This document shows, piece after piece, positions 48,306 through 58,247 of a stretch of 64,000 nt of DNA (position 1 is the first letter of the stretch; the number at the start of each line of letters is the position of its first letter). The position numbers were made by a program, and so were the translations under genes. The stretch lies in assembly GCF_001865575.2 (NCBI RefSeq), contig NZ_CP017561.2, forward strand, positions 930,001-994,000. The letters are read 5' to 3'. The stretch is from Paraburkholderia sprentiae WSM5005 (lineage in GTDB: Bacteria > Pseudomonadota > Gammaproteobacteria > Burkholderiales > Burkholderiaceae). The notes under the pieces were generated by a model, which saw nothing but the letters and a program-made list of their open reading frames with translations, searched no databases and had not been told where the DNA came from.

Positions 48306-49454
48306 GGGCCATCCTCCGCGTTTTCGATGCGGCTATTTTGCATGATGCGGGTGAAAGCGCCCATCGAGGACAACTCTCGGTGATTAGCCCGCGAGGGGTT
48401 ACCGAAGGCGGGATCGAGGGCCGACCCGATACGATAAGCGATAGTCAGGCACAGCGTTGCACCGACACGATGTTCGCCACTATCTTGCACGCGCCCTCGC
48501 AATAGCAGCCCGTCGAACTGCTGCCCGAGCATTTACGCAACCGGCCAACTTCGCTGAACCAGGTACCCGCCGAACCCATTCGTCGATGCCCTGGCCGTCC
48601 CAAACGGAGCTTCTCCGATCACAATCCCGGCTGATCACCGGTTACACAGCGTGGGGATTTTTACTTCGACACTCCCTCGACGAGCAGCCCGGACCGAAGG
48701 ATGGCAAGAACAGCGGTCGTGACCTCGACTCGCAATACGCCTTGCGGGAGTTCGATTCCCGATGTGGAGAATAGACCAGTCGGCTATTTTTGCTGCAGTA
48801 CACCCCTCAAAGCCAAGCCTGGCAGCGGTTTGCCGAGGATTTCAGATTTCGGGGGATGGGCAAAAATAGCCTTCCACTTCGCTCCCGACGGCCAAAGCCA
48901 TAAGTAAAGCGGACCCATTACGGTCTTTTTTATTGCTTTACCCGCTCCTCGTTCTACCCGACAGTAACCTCAGCGCGCCGCCACGGCAGCTTGCAGCCGA
49001 AACGCGATTGATCAGTGCTGACGGCTACCTATGACAATGATGACCTGCATTGCAGAAAATCTGCGGGTCCGGGAGACGAGTCGATGATCCATATGGACAG
49101 AAGCTTAATCAACTACCGGCTTACGAAGTCAGGGGCCATTCACTTCGGCCAACACACGGCCGGCCCGGCCATGGGCACATCACCTTGCTGCTACCTCTAT
49201 TAATGACGCGGGATTTATTGCGTCATTGCGATGCACGCCTGCAGGGACCTCTCGAACAGGTGATGCGCAACTGGGCATTAAGGAACACCGAAAACCATAC
49301 CGCTCCGGCAAGTTTCACCATTCTCAATATCAAAGATATCGACTTCTTATTATCTAAATTATCGAAAAGACAAGACATCGAGCCGAAGACTTCAATTAAT
49401 GAATGGATCCCGGCTAGCTTTTTATATTTAACCGACATTAATACTGGATTCGAT
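48306..49454. other. Long non-coding stretch before dddB
   Basis: About 1.15 kb with no recognisable gene. It contains an inverted repeat (GGCTATTTTTGC 48782-48793 and GCAAAAATAGCC 48860-48871) and a promoter element shared with dddD at 48926-48969. After that comes a 485-base leader that turns AT-rich near dddB. A frame in phase with dddB is open from 49050, but its sequence does not resemble the dehydrogenase family. Confidence 0.5.
48926..48969 (+). promoter_or_regulatory. ddd promoter/operator element upstream of dddB
   Basis: Begins TTTTTTATTGCTTTACC and continues through GCTCC, CGTT and CCGACAGT. About 40 of 44 bases match the element at 60872-60916 read on the minus strand. Same orientation relative to the downstream ddd gene. 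Likely the DddR-controlled promoter region; the exact -35/-10 is unclear. Confidence 0.6.
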
Positions 49455-50612
49455 ATGTCTAACCAAATGATTTTGCCGCGCATCCTTCAGGTCGGCGCCA
49501 ACGCCAGCGAGACAGTTTCCACGGTTCTGGCGACTCTCGGCTGCAGTCGCCCCTTGATCATCACCGACAAGATGATGGTGCAGCTGGGCTATGCCGGGCG
49601 CATTCAGGAAGGTCTCGCCGCCAATGGCAGGACAGCCGAAATTTTCGCTGATACGGTCCCCGAGCCCACGGTTGACTCGATTCGAGCTGGCGTGCAGAAG
49701 GCTCGCGCAGGAGACTACGACAGCATCATTGCACTGGGCGGCGGCAGTCCGATCGACAGCGCCAAGGCTATTGGCATTCTTGCCAAGCATGGTGGAGAAA
49801 TGCGCGACTATAAATTTCCGCGCATTGTTACCGAGGTAGGGTTGCCCATTATCGCGGTGCCCACCACTGCGGGAACCGGCTCGGAAGTGACCCGTTTCAC
49901 GATCATCACTGACGAGCAGAACGACGAAAAAATGCTTTGTGTGGGCATCGGCTTCATGCCCGTAGCAGCCTTGGTCGACTACAACCTGACCCTCAGCCTG
50001 CCGCCGCGCGTCACCGCCGATACGGGTATTGATGCGCTGACCCACGCGATCGAGGCCTACGTTAGCCAGAAAGCCAACCTGTACAGCGACAGTCAGGCCT
50101 TGGCGGCCATGCGCTTGATTGGCCCCAATCTGCGTAAAGCCTATCGATCCGGCCAGGATACAGCCGCCCGCGAAGCCCTGATGCTCGGTTCGACGCTCGC
50201 GGGTGTGGCGTTCTCCGCTGCATCCGTGGCGCTGGTACACGGCATGAGTCGACCGATCGGCGCTTTTTTCCACGTTCCCCATGGCCTGTCCAACGCCATG
50301 CTGCTGCCCAGTGTGACCGCGTTCTCGATCCCGGCGGCGGAAGAACGCTACGCTGAGTGCGCTCGTGCCATGGGCGTGGCCGACAGGCAGGACAGTACGC
50401 AGACCGCCAATGGCAGGTTGCTCGCTGAATTGCGGTCGATCAACGCTGACCTTCAGGTGCCGATGCCTGAACAATTTGGTATCGACCGCGAGCGCTTCTT
50501 CAGCTTAATGCCGACCATGGCACAGCAGGCTCTGGCCTCTGGCTCTCCTGGCAATAACCCACGCGTGCCCTCGGTCGCGGAAATGGTCGAGCTCTACCGC
50601 GGTCTCTGGTAA
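49455..50612 (+). CDS. dddB: Iron-containing alcohol dehydrogenase, DMSP pathway
   Basis: 385 residues, group III iron alcohol dehydrogenase. '[17 protein letters not shown]' binds NAD, '[17 protein letters not shown]' follows, and the metal ligands are in '[15 protein letters not shown]' and '[20 protein letters not shown]'. In DMSP clusters DddB oxidises 3-hydroxypropionate to malonate semialdehyde; the assignment rests on the dddC and dddD neighbours. The start at 49455 places the family N-terminus correctly, though its SD is weak and an in-frame AT-rich extension is open upstream. dddC follows after 154 bases. Confidence 0.75.
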   Translation: MSNQMILPRILQVGANASETVSTVLATLGCSRPLIITDKMMVQLGYAGRIQEGLAANGRTAEIFADTVPEPTVDSIRAGVQKARAGDYDSIIALGGGSPIDSAKAIGILAKHGGEMRDYKFPRIVTEVGLPIIAVPTTAGTGSEVTRFTIITDEQNDEKMLCVGIGFMPVAALVDYNLTLSLPPRVTADTGIDALTHAIEAYVSQKANLYSDSQALAAMRLIGPNLRKAYRSGQDTAAREALMLGSTLAGVAFSAASVALVHGMSRPIGAFFHVPHGLSNAMLLPSVTAFSIPAAEERYAECARAMGVADRQDSTQTANGRLLAELRSINADLQVPMPEQFGIDRERFFSLMPTMAQQALASGSPGNNPRVPSVAEMVELYRGLW

Positions 50613-50766
50613 GCGAATTCCCCCTCAAAAAAACCGCATCGGATCTGTCGAAGTGACGGTCATTCAGACGCAACAACAACTCTGGCCATCGGAAGGCAAA
50701 ACCCTATTCCCATCGCCCGTTTTTGTGGCACTTAGAACCTGTTCCAATCCCAGCAAGGAGTATGAA

Positions 50767-52278
50767 ATGCAGCCCTTCAACGACGACGCAGACGTGGTTC
50801 ACTTCATCAACGGTCGCCACGTGCCTGGCTCAGGCACTCGAAAGCAGCCGATATTCAACCCCGCGACCGGTTCTCCTGCACGCATGGTGCACCTCGGCGA
50901 CGCGTCCGACGTAAGTGCCGCAGTAGCGTCGGGGAAACAGGCGTTCCAGGGATGGAGTAATACGCCACCCATCCGTCGCGCGCGCGTCATGCGCCGCTTT
51001 CTCGAACTGATGAACCAGTACAAGGACGAGCTGGCAGCGATCATGACCGCCGAGCACGGAAAAGTGTTCAGCGATGCGCAAGGCGAAGTGGCACGGGGCA
51101 TCGATGTGATCGAGTTTGCCTGCGGCATTCCGCAATTGCTGAAGGGCGACCATACGGAACAGGTGTCGACCGACATCGACAACTGGACGACCCGGCAACC
51201 ACTCGGCGTTGTCGCGGGAATCACGCCTTTCAACTTTCCGTGCATGGTTCCTTGCTGGATGTTTCCGATTGCGATTGCCGCAGGCAATGCGTTCATTCTG
51301 AAGCCCAGCGAGCGTGATCCGTCAGCGTCGCTCTACATGGCCCGCCTGCTGCAGGAAGCCGGGTTGCCTGACGGCGTGTTCAACGTCGTGCAAGGGGACA
51401 AGGTAGTCGTGGATGCGCTACTCGAGCATCCTGACGTAAAAGCCATCAGCTTCGTCGGTTCGACGCCGATTGCCAACTACATCTACGAGACGGGGGCAAA
51501 GCACGGAAAACGGATCCAGGCGCTTGGCGGAGCGAAGAATCACATGGTTGTGATGCCCGACGCTGACATTGATCAAGCCGTCGACGCTTTGGTCGGCGCA
51601 GGCTACGGCTCCGCGGGGGAACGGTGCATGGCGATCTCGGTCGCAGTCCTCGTAGGCGACGTTGCGGACAAGCTGATTCCGCGGCTCGCTGATCGAGCAC
51701 GCTCCGTAATAGTAAAGAACGGCATGGAGGCCGACGCCGAGATGGGGCCAATCGTCACACGTCAGGCGCTGGAACGCATTGAAAACTACATCGCGATTGG
51801 TCTCGAAGAAGGCGCGTCGCTGGTTGTCGATGGACGTGGCCTCAAAGTTCCGGGGCACGAGGAAGGCTTTTTTACCGGTGCCACGTTGTTCGACCACGTC
51901 ACGCCGGAGATGCGCATCTATCAAGAGGAAATCTTCGGACCGGTGCTGTCCTGCGTCCGTGCGAAGGACTTTACAGAGGCCGTCGACCTGGTCAACGCGC
52001 ACGAATTCGGCAATGGCGTCGCCTGTTACACTCGCGACGGACACGTCGCGCGCGAGTTCGGCCGGAGAATCGAGGTTGGAATGGTTGGCATCAACGTACC
52101 GATCCCGGTACCGATGGCGTGGCACGGGTTTGGCGGCTGGAAGCGTAGCTTGTTCGGTGACACGCACGCGTATGGCGAGGAAGGCGTCCGGTTCTATACG
52201 CGTCAGAAGTCAATCATGCAACGCTGGCCGGAGAGTATCGAGCAAGGTGCCGAATTCGCGATGCCGACGGCGAGATAG
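50767..52278 (+). CDS. dddC: CoA-acylating (methyl)malonate-semialdehyde dehydrogenase, DMSP pathway
   Basis: 503 residues, MmsA family. '[20 protein letters not shown]' is the cofactor loop, '[13 protein letters not shown]' the Rossmann turn, and catalytic Cys287 sits in '[14 protein letters not shown]'. The reaction converts malonate semialdehyde, CoA and NAD to acetyl-CoA, CO2 and NADH. In ddd clusters the enzyme is DddC. The ATG at 50767 has AAGGAG at 50755-50760. It could equally serve valine catabolism, but its pairing with dddB argues for DMSP or 3-hydroxypropionate use. Confidence 0.8.
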   Translation: MQPFNDDADVVHFINGRHVPGSGTRKQPIFNPATGSPARMVHLGDASDVSAAVASGKQAFQGWSNTPPIRRARVMRRFLELMNQYKDELAAIMTAEHGKVFSDAQGEVARGIDVIEFACGIPQLLKGDHTEQVSTDIDNWTTRQPLGVVAGITPFNFPCMVPCWMFPIAIAAGNAFILKPSERDPSASLYMARLLQEAGLPDGVFNVVQGDKVVVDALLEHPDVKAISFVGSTPIANYIYETGAKHGKRIQALGGAKNHMVVMPDADIDQAVDALVGAGYGSAGERCMAISVAVLVGDVADKLIPRLADRARSVIVKNGMEADAEMGPIVTRQALERIENYIAIGLEEGASLVVDGRGLKVPGHEEGFFTGATLFDHVTPEMRIYQEEIFGPVLSCVRAKDFTEAVDLVNAHEFGNGVACYTRDGHVAREFGRRIEVGMVGINVPIPVPMAWHGFGGWKRSLFGDTHAYGEEGVRFYTRQKSIMQRWPESIEQGAEFAMPTAR

Positions 52279-52304
52279 CCTTTCCACTGCAAAATCCGCT
52301 ACAG

Positions 52305-52334
52305 CTCCCGTGCTGCCACATCCCGGCACGGGAG
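52305..52334. terminator. Hairpin between convergent dddC and acuI
   Basis: Perfect 9-bp inverted repeat CTCCCGTGC (52305-52313) and GCACGGGAG (52326-52334) with a 12-base loop, placed between two convergent stops. There is no T-run, so it may work with Rho or as a bidirectional block. Confidence 0.5.
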
Positions 52335-52391
52335 AGCACACCACCGGTCCCGAAGTCGCAGGCCTTCAAATCCGAACGGAAGCGTCCGACA

Positions 52392-53399
52392 TCATGCGCT
52401 GCGGCAAATGTCGACAACCGTTCGACCGCTCAGCTTTCCATCCATCATTTGCACGGCTGCCTCGGGCACGTCGTGCAACGCTATCAGGTGCGTGAGTTCG
52501 GCGAGCTTTGCTCGATCCAGATCTGCAGCGAGCCGATTCCACGCAATCTGACGATGAGCGATCGGACACATGACCGAGTCGATGCCCAACAGTTTGATAC
52601 CGCGCAGAATGAACGGTGCAACGTTCGCCGGGAACTCCATGCCTTGCGCGAGACCACACGCCGTCACGACGCCGCCATATTTCGTCTGTGCGCATGCGTT
52701 GGCAAGCGTATGCGAGCCGACAGAATCGACAACCGCCGCCCAGCGTTCTTTCTGCAACGGCTTGCCGGCTGCCGACAGCGAGTTCCGATCGACCACATCG
52801 GCGGCGCCGATACGCTTCAGAAAATGCGCCTGCTCGGGCTTGCCCGTCGACGCCACGACCGTAAATCCCCAACTGCTCAATAGCGAGATTGCCACGCTGC
52901 CCACACCGCCGCTCGCGCCGGTCACGAGGACTTCACCGTCGGCCGGCTTGACACCCGCCTGTTTCAGCGCAAGGCAGGACAGCATCGCCGTGTAGCCGGC
53001 CGTCCCGATTGCCATGCTTTCGGCCGTTGATAGTCCCTGCGGTACCGCAATCAGCCAGTCGGCCTTCAGGCGGGCTTTCTCTGCGAGGCACCCCCAGTGT
53101 GTTTCGCCGAGGCCCCATCCGTTGACGAGGACAATATCGCCCGCTTTCCAGCGAGAATCTGTCGATGTCACCACCTCGCCGGCGCCATCGATACCCGCGA
53201 TCATTGGCCAGGCGCGTACGACCGGACCGCGGTTCGTGACCGCTAGCGCGTCCTTGTAGTTAAGCGTCGAGTGCGCGATACGAATGAGCACTTCGCCGGC
53301 TGCGAGGGGATGCTCGTCGAGGGTTCGGTCATCGAGGCTGGTAACCCCGGCCGAAAAACCGTTGTCATTCTGCTGCAGATAAAGGGCTGAGAAAGCCAT
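52392..53399 (-). CDS. acuI: Acryloyl-CoA reductase (NADPH), MDR family
   Basis: 335 residues, AcuI/YhdH group of medium-chain reductases. 'STLNYKDALAVTNRGPVVRA' and 'PMIAGIDGAGEVV' are the group's N-terminal hallmarks, and 'VLVTGASGGVGSVAISLL' binds NADPH. The zinc ligands of alcohol dehydrogenases are absent, as expected. AcuI reduces toxic acryloyl-CoA to propionyl-CoA, commonly in DMSP/acrylate loci. It is the last gene of the minus-strand dddD-transporter run. Start 53399 has GAGAGGA upstream. Confidence 0.83.
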   Translation of the reverse strand: MAFSALYLQQNDNGFSAGVTSLDDRTLDEHPLAAGEVLIRIAHSTLNYKDALAVTNRGPVVRAWPMIAGIDGAGEVVTSTDSRWKAGDIVLVNGWGLGETHWGCLAEKARLKADWLIAVPQGLSTAESMAIGTAGYTAMLSCLALKQAGVKPADGEVLVTGASGGVGSVAISLLSSWGFTVVASTGKPEQAHFLKRIGAADVVDRNSLSAAGKPLQKERWAAVVDSVGSHTLANACAQTKYGGVVTACGLAQGMEFPANVAPFILRGIKLLGIDSVMCPIAHRQIAWNRLAADLDRAKLAELTHLIALHDVPEAAVQMMDGKLSGRTVVDICRSA

Positions 53400-53544
53400 A
53401 CTTGTCCTCTCTGACGGTAAACGCACGCGGTCAGGCATGGCGAAGTGATACATCCAGACAACATAAACCATTCGAGGATGTACCACTACGCCATGCCCGA
53501 CGGGTTCCACGGGCATGAGGCGACAGGTGCCGCGGCAAGCAATG

Positions 53545-54384
53545 TCACGTCGCTATCTGCCGCGCCGCGCTTCTGGACCTCAGCCACTCCATCGTCACTA
53601 GAAGCAGGCTGGAAAATACAATCAGAATTGTCGCAAGGGCAGCAATCGTCGGAGTAATGTTTTCCCGCAGGCCGATGAACATCTGCAACGGCAGCGTACC
53701 TTGTGTCGGACCCGCGATGAACATCGTGATGACGACATCATCGAGCGACGTGGCAAATGCAAACAGGGCTCCAGAAATAACGCCCGGCGCAATGATGGGC
53801 AGGGTGACGGAGAAGAACGTCGTGACGGGCGACGCACCGAGGCTCAGGCTCGCGCGCACGTAATTCTGGTTGAACCCGGCAAGGGTGGCGTTGACAGTTA
53901 CCACCACGAATGGAGCAGCGATAGCGGTATGACCCAGAATCAGACCAAGGTACGACCCGGCTAACCCCCACTTCGCAAAGAACAGATACATCCCGACGGC
54001 AGTGACGATCACCGGCACGATCATCGGCGAGATCAAAATGCCGATCAGCGCGCCCTTGCCTTTGAACGTCGCCTTGTTGAGGCCTAACGCGGCCAACGTC
54101 CCGAGGACAGTGGCCAGGATCGTGGCAAGCGGAGTTACGATGAAGCTGTTTTTTCCGGCACGAAGCCAGTCAATCGACGTAAACAGATTGTGGTACCACT
54201 TGAACGAGAACTTGTGTATCGGATAGACCAGGAATGTATTGTCCGTGAAAGAAAGCGGGATGATCACCAGTATCGGCAAGACCAGAAAAAGCAGGATCAT
54301 GACATTGGTCGATCGCAAAACGTAGTGCCACGCGATCTCGGGAGCCGACGTATAAGGTGCAAAACGCGATATGGTCGTTTTCAT
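53545..54384 (-). CDS. ABC transporter permease (PotC-like), candidate DMSP importer
   Basis: 279 residues, six membrane helices. The EAA-type cytoplasmic loop reads 'VRASLSLGASPVTTFFSVTL' followed by 'PIIAPGVISGALFAFATSLD', standard for spermidine/putrescine-type permeases. It follows the other permease gene by 4 bases, so the two are translationally coupled. With the binding protein and ATPase it makes a complete importer; DMSP or another betaine-like compound is the probable substrate from context. Confidence 0.85.
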   Translation of the reverse strand: MKTTISRFAPYTSAPEIAWHYVLRSTNVMILLFLVLPILVIIPLSFTDNTFLVYPIHKFSFKWYHNLFTSIDWLRAGKNSFIVTPLATILATVLGTLAALGLNKATFKGKGALIGILISPMIVPVIVTAVGMYLFFAKWGLAGSYLGLILGHTAIAAPFVVVTVNATLAGFNQNYVRASLSLGASPVTTFFSVTLPIIAPGVISGALFAFATSLDDVVITMFIAGPTQGTLPLQMFIGLRENITPTIAALATILIVFSSLLLVTMEWLRSRSAARQIAT

Positions 54385-54388
54385 GGTC

Positions 54389-55651
54389 CTAACCTACCTT
54401 CAGTTCATTGCCGACGATCTTTCGATAAACACCGAAGAGTATCAACGTCACGAGAAGCAAAACCGCTCCCAGTGCGCACGCCATCCCCCAGTTCAAGGCC
54501 ACGTTCGTGAAATAGGCGATGTAGTAGCTCACCATCTGGTCGCCGGCTCCGCCCAGCAATGCCGGAGTAATGTAGTAGCCCAAAGCCGTGATGAATACCA
54601 GCAGTCCGCCGGCGCCGACTCCTGGCAGCGTTTGCGGAAAGTAGACCTTCCAGAACGCGCCGAACGGGTGACTACCCAGCGAGATCGCTGCCTTCGTATA
54701 GCTGGCTGGCACCGATTTCATGACGCTGTACAGCGGCAGAATCATGAACGGCAGGAGGATATGAGTCATCGAGATCAGCACCCCCGTCCGGTTGAACAGC
54801 AGTGTCAATGGAGACGATATCAGGTCCAGCGACAGCAACGCCTTGTTGACGAGGCCCGATCCTTGAAGGATGACAATCCAGGCGGAGATCCGCACGAGGA
54901 TCGAAGTCCAGAAGGGAAGGAGCACCAGGATCATCAGCAGATTTGCCTTACCCGCCGGCAGACTGGAGATCCAGTATGCCAGGGGGTAGCCGAGGAGCAG
55001 CGCGGCGAGCGTTACCAGGCCGCTAATCACGAACGTTCGCTTGAATACCTCCCGATATGCCGAGGCGCCTGGATCGACCGGAACGATGTCACCGACAGAA
55101 TTGCGACGGTAGTCCATCGTCGCGAGGAGATACTGGCTTGTGTATCGGGATGAATCTTTAGCGATTGCCTGCCAGTAACCGGGATCTTCCCAACGCCTGT
55201 CGATTTCGATCAGCTTTTGTCGAACCTCATGCGCAGGCAGCGCTGAATCATCGTCGCCGAACGGAAGTGCGCTCGAAGTCTTGTAAAACAACGAACGGAA
55301 ACCCGCCTTCTGCCCGTTCAGTCGACCGGCAGCGGTACCTGAACTGTTGTTCCCGCCGTTGCGCTCGATATCGAGCATCAGCCCGCGAAAAGCGTCATCC
55401 GGAACCGCCGATTTCCGATCCCAGTTTCGCAGCGCCGCCGTCGTGTCTGGCAACGCGTCAACGACTTCCGGACTCTGAATCGACCGCGAAATCATGGATG
55501 CAACGGGCATCACGAATACCAAAAAAATGAAAATAGCAAGAGGAGCGATTAGCGCCAGCGCCGCCATCTGCTTGCGTAAATTCACGTTCCTAAGCGATCG
55601 CTTGAGCTCACGCAAATGCCAATCCTGCTGCTGAGTAGTTACCGCGCTCAT
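54389..55651 (-). CDS. ABC transporter permease (PotB-like) with large periplasmic insert
   Basis: 420 residues, against about 290 for PotB. Membrane helix 1 ('ALIAPLAIFIFLVFVMPVAS') is followed by about 160 residues of hydrophilic, mostly charged sequence ('ALPDTTAALRNWDRKSAVPD', 'RSLFYKTSSALPF'). The remaining five helices come after that. The EAA loop is 'YTKAAISLGSHPFGAFWKVY' then 'FPQTLPGVGAGGLLVF'. Insert-bearing permeases of this kind occur in some betaine/polyamine-type systems. It pairs with the PotC-like gene. Confidence 0.83.
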   Translation of the reverse strand: MSAVTTQQQDWHLRELKRSLRNVNLRKQMAALALIAPLAIFIFLVFVMPVASMISRSIQSPEVVDALPDTTAALRNWDRKSAVPDDAFRGLMLDIERNGGNNSSGTAAGRLNGQKAGFRSLFYKTSSALPFGDDDSALPAHEVRQKLIEIDRRWEDPGYWQAIAKDSSRYTSQYLLATMDYRRNSVGDIVPVDPGASAYREVFKRTFVISGLVTLAALLLGYPLAYWISSLPAGKANLLMILVLLPFWTSILVRISAWIVILQGSGLVNKALLSLDLISSPLTLLFNRTGVLISMTHILLPFMILPLYSVMKSVPASYTKAAISLGSHPFGAFWKVYFPQTLPGVGAGGLLVFITALGYYITPALLGGAGDQMVSYYIAYFTNVALNWGMACALGAVLLLVTLILFGVYRKIVGNELKVG

Positions 55652-55703
55652 GTCTCTCTCCTTCGCGTACCCATGCGTTCGAGCGATGGGTACACGATTC
55701 GCG

Positions 55704-56741
55704 TTATTTCGCTGCCCACGCGGTGAAGCGCTGTTCCAGCCCGTCGCCGTGGTCGGTCCAGAACTCTACGTCGTTGGGGATAGCGTCTTTGCCGTTCTTC
55801 GGCGAGTTAGGCAGGTTTGCAAGAGTGGTTGCATCAAGCAACTTTAAAGCGCCCTTGTTGGTTGGTCCGTACGGGATGTGCTGGGCGAACGTAGCTTGAG
55901 CCTGAGGTCCGAGCACGTAGGCAAGGTACTTCTCGGCTGCATCCTTATTTTTTGAGCCCTTCGGAATCACGAAAAAGTCCAGCTCATAGACGCTTTGGTC
56001 CCACGAGATCCCCAGGTTCTTGTTCCCTGCCCGCATTGCGGCGTCGATGCGGCCGTTATACGCGGTGGACATCGAAACGTCACCGGCGACCAGGAACTGC
56101 GGCGGCTGTGCGCCAGCCTCCCACCACTGAATGTGTGGCTTGAGTTCGTCCATCTTCTTGAACGCCCGATTGACGCCAGCCTCCGTGCCCAGCACGGTGT
56201 AGACGTCTTTCGCCGGAACGCCATCTGCCATCAGTGCGAACTCGAGGTTATAACGCGCCTCCTTCTTCATGCCACGCTTGCCAGGAAATTTCTTGACGTC
56301 CCAGAAATCCTTCCAGCCCTGTGGCGTGCCCTTCGTCAGCGTCGGGTTGTATGCCAGCACGGTCGACCACACGAATGTGCCGGCAGCGCAGGGAGTCACC
56401 GATCCAGGCACCAGATCACCCTTTTTCGCGATCTTCGACCAGTCGAGCTTCTCGAAGAGTCCGTCCTGACAGCCGCGTCCGATGTCTGCCGACTCGACTT
56501 CAACGACATCCCACGTGACATCTTTGGCGTCGACCATCGCTTTGACTTTGGCCATTTCGCCCGTGTACTCAATCGCATTCGTCGGAATGCCGCTCGCTTT
56601 CGAGAACGGTTCAACCCAGGCAGCTTTCTCGGCGTTCCCCACGGCGCCACCGTAATTGACCGTCGTAAGGCCGTCGGCCAATGCGAAAGCGGAACAACAC
56701 ATCATGGCAGCCACGCCGACCGTATTTCTAAAGAACCTCAT
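55704..56741 (-). CDS. Periplasmic binding protein (PotD-like), candidate DMSP receptor
   Basis: 345 residues with a Sec signal ('GVAAMMCCSAFALADGL'). Mature PotD/PotF-like fold: 'VNYGGAVGNAEKAAWVEPFS', 'KVKAMVDAKDVTWDVVEVES' and 'GTEAGVNRAFKKMDELKPHI', then 'VSMSTAYNGRIDAAMRAG'. The aromatic cage residues expected for a sulfonium or quaternary compound cannot be fixed by eye. It lies between the ATPase and permease genes in one operon; the ligand is inferred as DMSP or a betaine. Confidence 0.82.
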   Translation of the reverse strand: MRFFRNTVGVAAMMCCSAFALADGLTTVNYGGAVGNAEKAAWVEPFSKASGIPTNAIEYTGEMAKVKAMVDAKDVTWDVVEVESADIGRGCQDGLFEKLDWSKIAKKGDLVPGSVTPCAAGTFVWSTVLAYNPTLTKGTPQGWKDFWDVKKFPGKRGMKKEARYNLEFALMADGVPAKDVYTVLGTEAGVNRAFKKMDELKPHIQWWEAGAQPPQFLVAGDVSMSTAYNGRIDAAMRAGNKNLGISWDQSVYELDFFVIPKGSKNKDAAEKYLAYVLGPQAQATFAQHIPYGPTNKGALKLLDATTLANLPNSPKNGKDAIPNDVEFWTDHGDGLEQRFTAWAAK

Positions 56742-56780
56742 TTCGTTCTCCTTGGCACAAGGTGATTTCGCTACGCGCGG

Positions 56781-57872
56781 TCAATTGAAAACTCGTAGAT
56801 GATCTTCATGAAACGACAACGCGATTCGATTTCCCGGTTGGACATAGGCCGCCCCGTCCTGTCCGAGCGGAACCTTCACGAAACACTCTGTTTCTCCGGG
56901 GCAGCGGCAGCGTAGCCGGACGTGATCGCCGAAGTAGATCATCCCAAGCGTTTCGCTGTTGATGACATTGCGCTGCTGTTCGGATTGCCGTCCAATCGAG
57001 AGCCGCTCGGGACGGATCACCCCTGTGGCGTGGCTACCGACATTGAGTCCGGCAACATTCAGCGCACGTACGGTCGTACCGTCTGCAATGCACAACTCGC
57101 AATAGTTTCCATCCCGGCTTACGACGGTGCCTTCCACCCGGTTACTGTCACCAATGAAGTTGGCTACAAACAGATTCCTCGGCGATTCGTAGAGCGAGTC
57201 GACCCGGTCGAGCTGTTGGATCACCCCCTGATCAAAGACCGCGACTCGATCAGACATCGTGAGCGCCTCACCTTGATCGTGTGTGACGTACACAAAGGTC
57301 AGGCCAAGAGATTCGTGCAATGCCTTGAGCTCTATCTGCATGTGCACGCGCAGCTGTTTGTCCAGCGCGCCAAGCGGTTCGTCCATCAGCACAAGCTTTG
57401 GGTTGAACACCAACGCACGCGCAAGCGCCACTCGCTGTTGCTGACCGCCTGAGAGCTGAGCTGGCATTCGCTTACCCAGCTTTTCCATGTGGACCATCTC
57501 GAGCGCCCGCTTGACGCGCGCGGCCCGTTCGTCTGGCGGCATCTTGCGAACCTTGAGGGGATACTCGAGGTTCTGTCCGACGGTCAGGTGTGGAAAGAGT
57601 GCATAGTTCTGAAATACCATTCCAATGTCGCGTTTATGCGGCGGAATACGATTGAGCAACTGACCATCCAGCCAGATTTCTCCATCGGTTGGGTATTCAA
57701 ACCCGGCGAGCATCATGAGACAGGTGGTCTTTCCCGAGCCAGACGGACCAAGCAAAGTGAGAAACTCCCCCTTCTGTATGTCGAGATTCAGGTCTTTGAC
57801 GACGAGTGTTTCTCCGTCGTATGTCTTCCGAACATTGCGGAAGCTCACAAATGTGTTGCCCTGGTCTTGCAT
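56781..57872 (-). CDS. ABC transporter ATPase (PotA-like), candidate DMSP importer
   Basis: 363 residues from the ATG at 57872. Walker A '[18 protein letters not shown]', Q-loop 'MVFQNYALFPHLTV', signature 'AQLSGGQQQRVALARAL', Walker B 'LVLMDEPLGALD' and H-loop 'VYVTHDQGEAL', then a C-terminal TOBE-like domain of about 110 residues typical of PotA/MalK/UgpC ATPases. The longer open frame to 58196 has no ABC homology. It is the first transporter gene downstream of dddD. Confidence 0.88.
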   Translation of the reverse strand: MQDQGNTFVSFRNVRKTYDGETLVVKDLNLDIQKGEFLTLLGPSGSGKTTCLMMLAGFEYPTDGEIWLDGQLLNRIPPHKRDIGMVFQNYALFPHLTVGQNLEYPLKVRKMPPDERAARVKRALEMVHMEKLGKRMPAQLSGGQQQRVALARALVFNPKLVLMDEPLGALDKQLRVHMQIELKALHESLGLTFVYVTHDQGEALTMSDRVAVFDQGVIQQLDRVDSLYESPRNLFVANFIGDSNRVEGTVVSRDGNYCELCIADGTTVRALNVAGLNVGSHATGVIRPERLSIGRQSEQQRNVINSETLGMIYFGDHVRLRCRCPGETECFVKVPLGQDGAAYVQPGNRIALSFHEDHLRVFN

Positions 57873-58247
57873 GATCGTTACCCTCAATGTCTTTCGGTGC
57901 GGAAGGCACCTGGCAGCGCAGGCGGTCGCGCTGTGTCTGCAGATCGGCTGCGGCGACAGGGAGGCGCACAGGGTACCTCCTTCCCCATGCCTCGCCATCG
58001 GCGTTTTCGCGCCATGTGCTGCGTAGCTCGATTGAGATTCTCGATAACGATTTCTGCGCCTCGCCGGGTGTTTTCGGTACCCGGGAGCTTGCGGTGTCGT
58101 ACATGCATCTTTGTCTCCAATCTTATAAATAGTCGAACACCCCTTCGCTACAGCCTTTTTTCTTCTAGGGTGCTTGTTGCTATCGGCCGCGCCCACGCAT
58201 CAGCGGAGCGGTCGCGATGTGTTCCGGCTTGCCCGCAACGGTGACGT
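57873..58247. other. Gap between dddD and the transporter operon
   Basis: 375 bases. A short minus-strand frame (74 codons, 57884-58108) has GGAG 7 bases before its ATG and ends 11 bases before the ATPase start. It is Arg-rich and unlike any family I know, so it may be a leader or chance frame. TATAAG on the minus strand near 58121-58128 could be a -10. An AAGGAGG SD-like word sits further in, without a matching ATG. Confidence 0.3.

Noticed and set aside
48751..48768. T-arm-like sequence (CGGGA-GTTCGAT-TCCCG) suggesting a tRNA
   Set aside because: No matching 5' acceptor strand, D-arm or anticodon arm upstream at the right distance; at most a tRNA 3' remnant.
57697..58104. Minus-strand frame with a protein-like start before the ABC ATPase
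   Set aside because: It overlaps the ATPase out of frame by about 175 bases and has no recognised homology.
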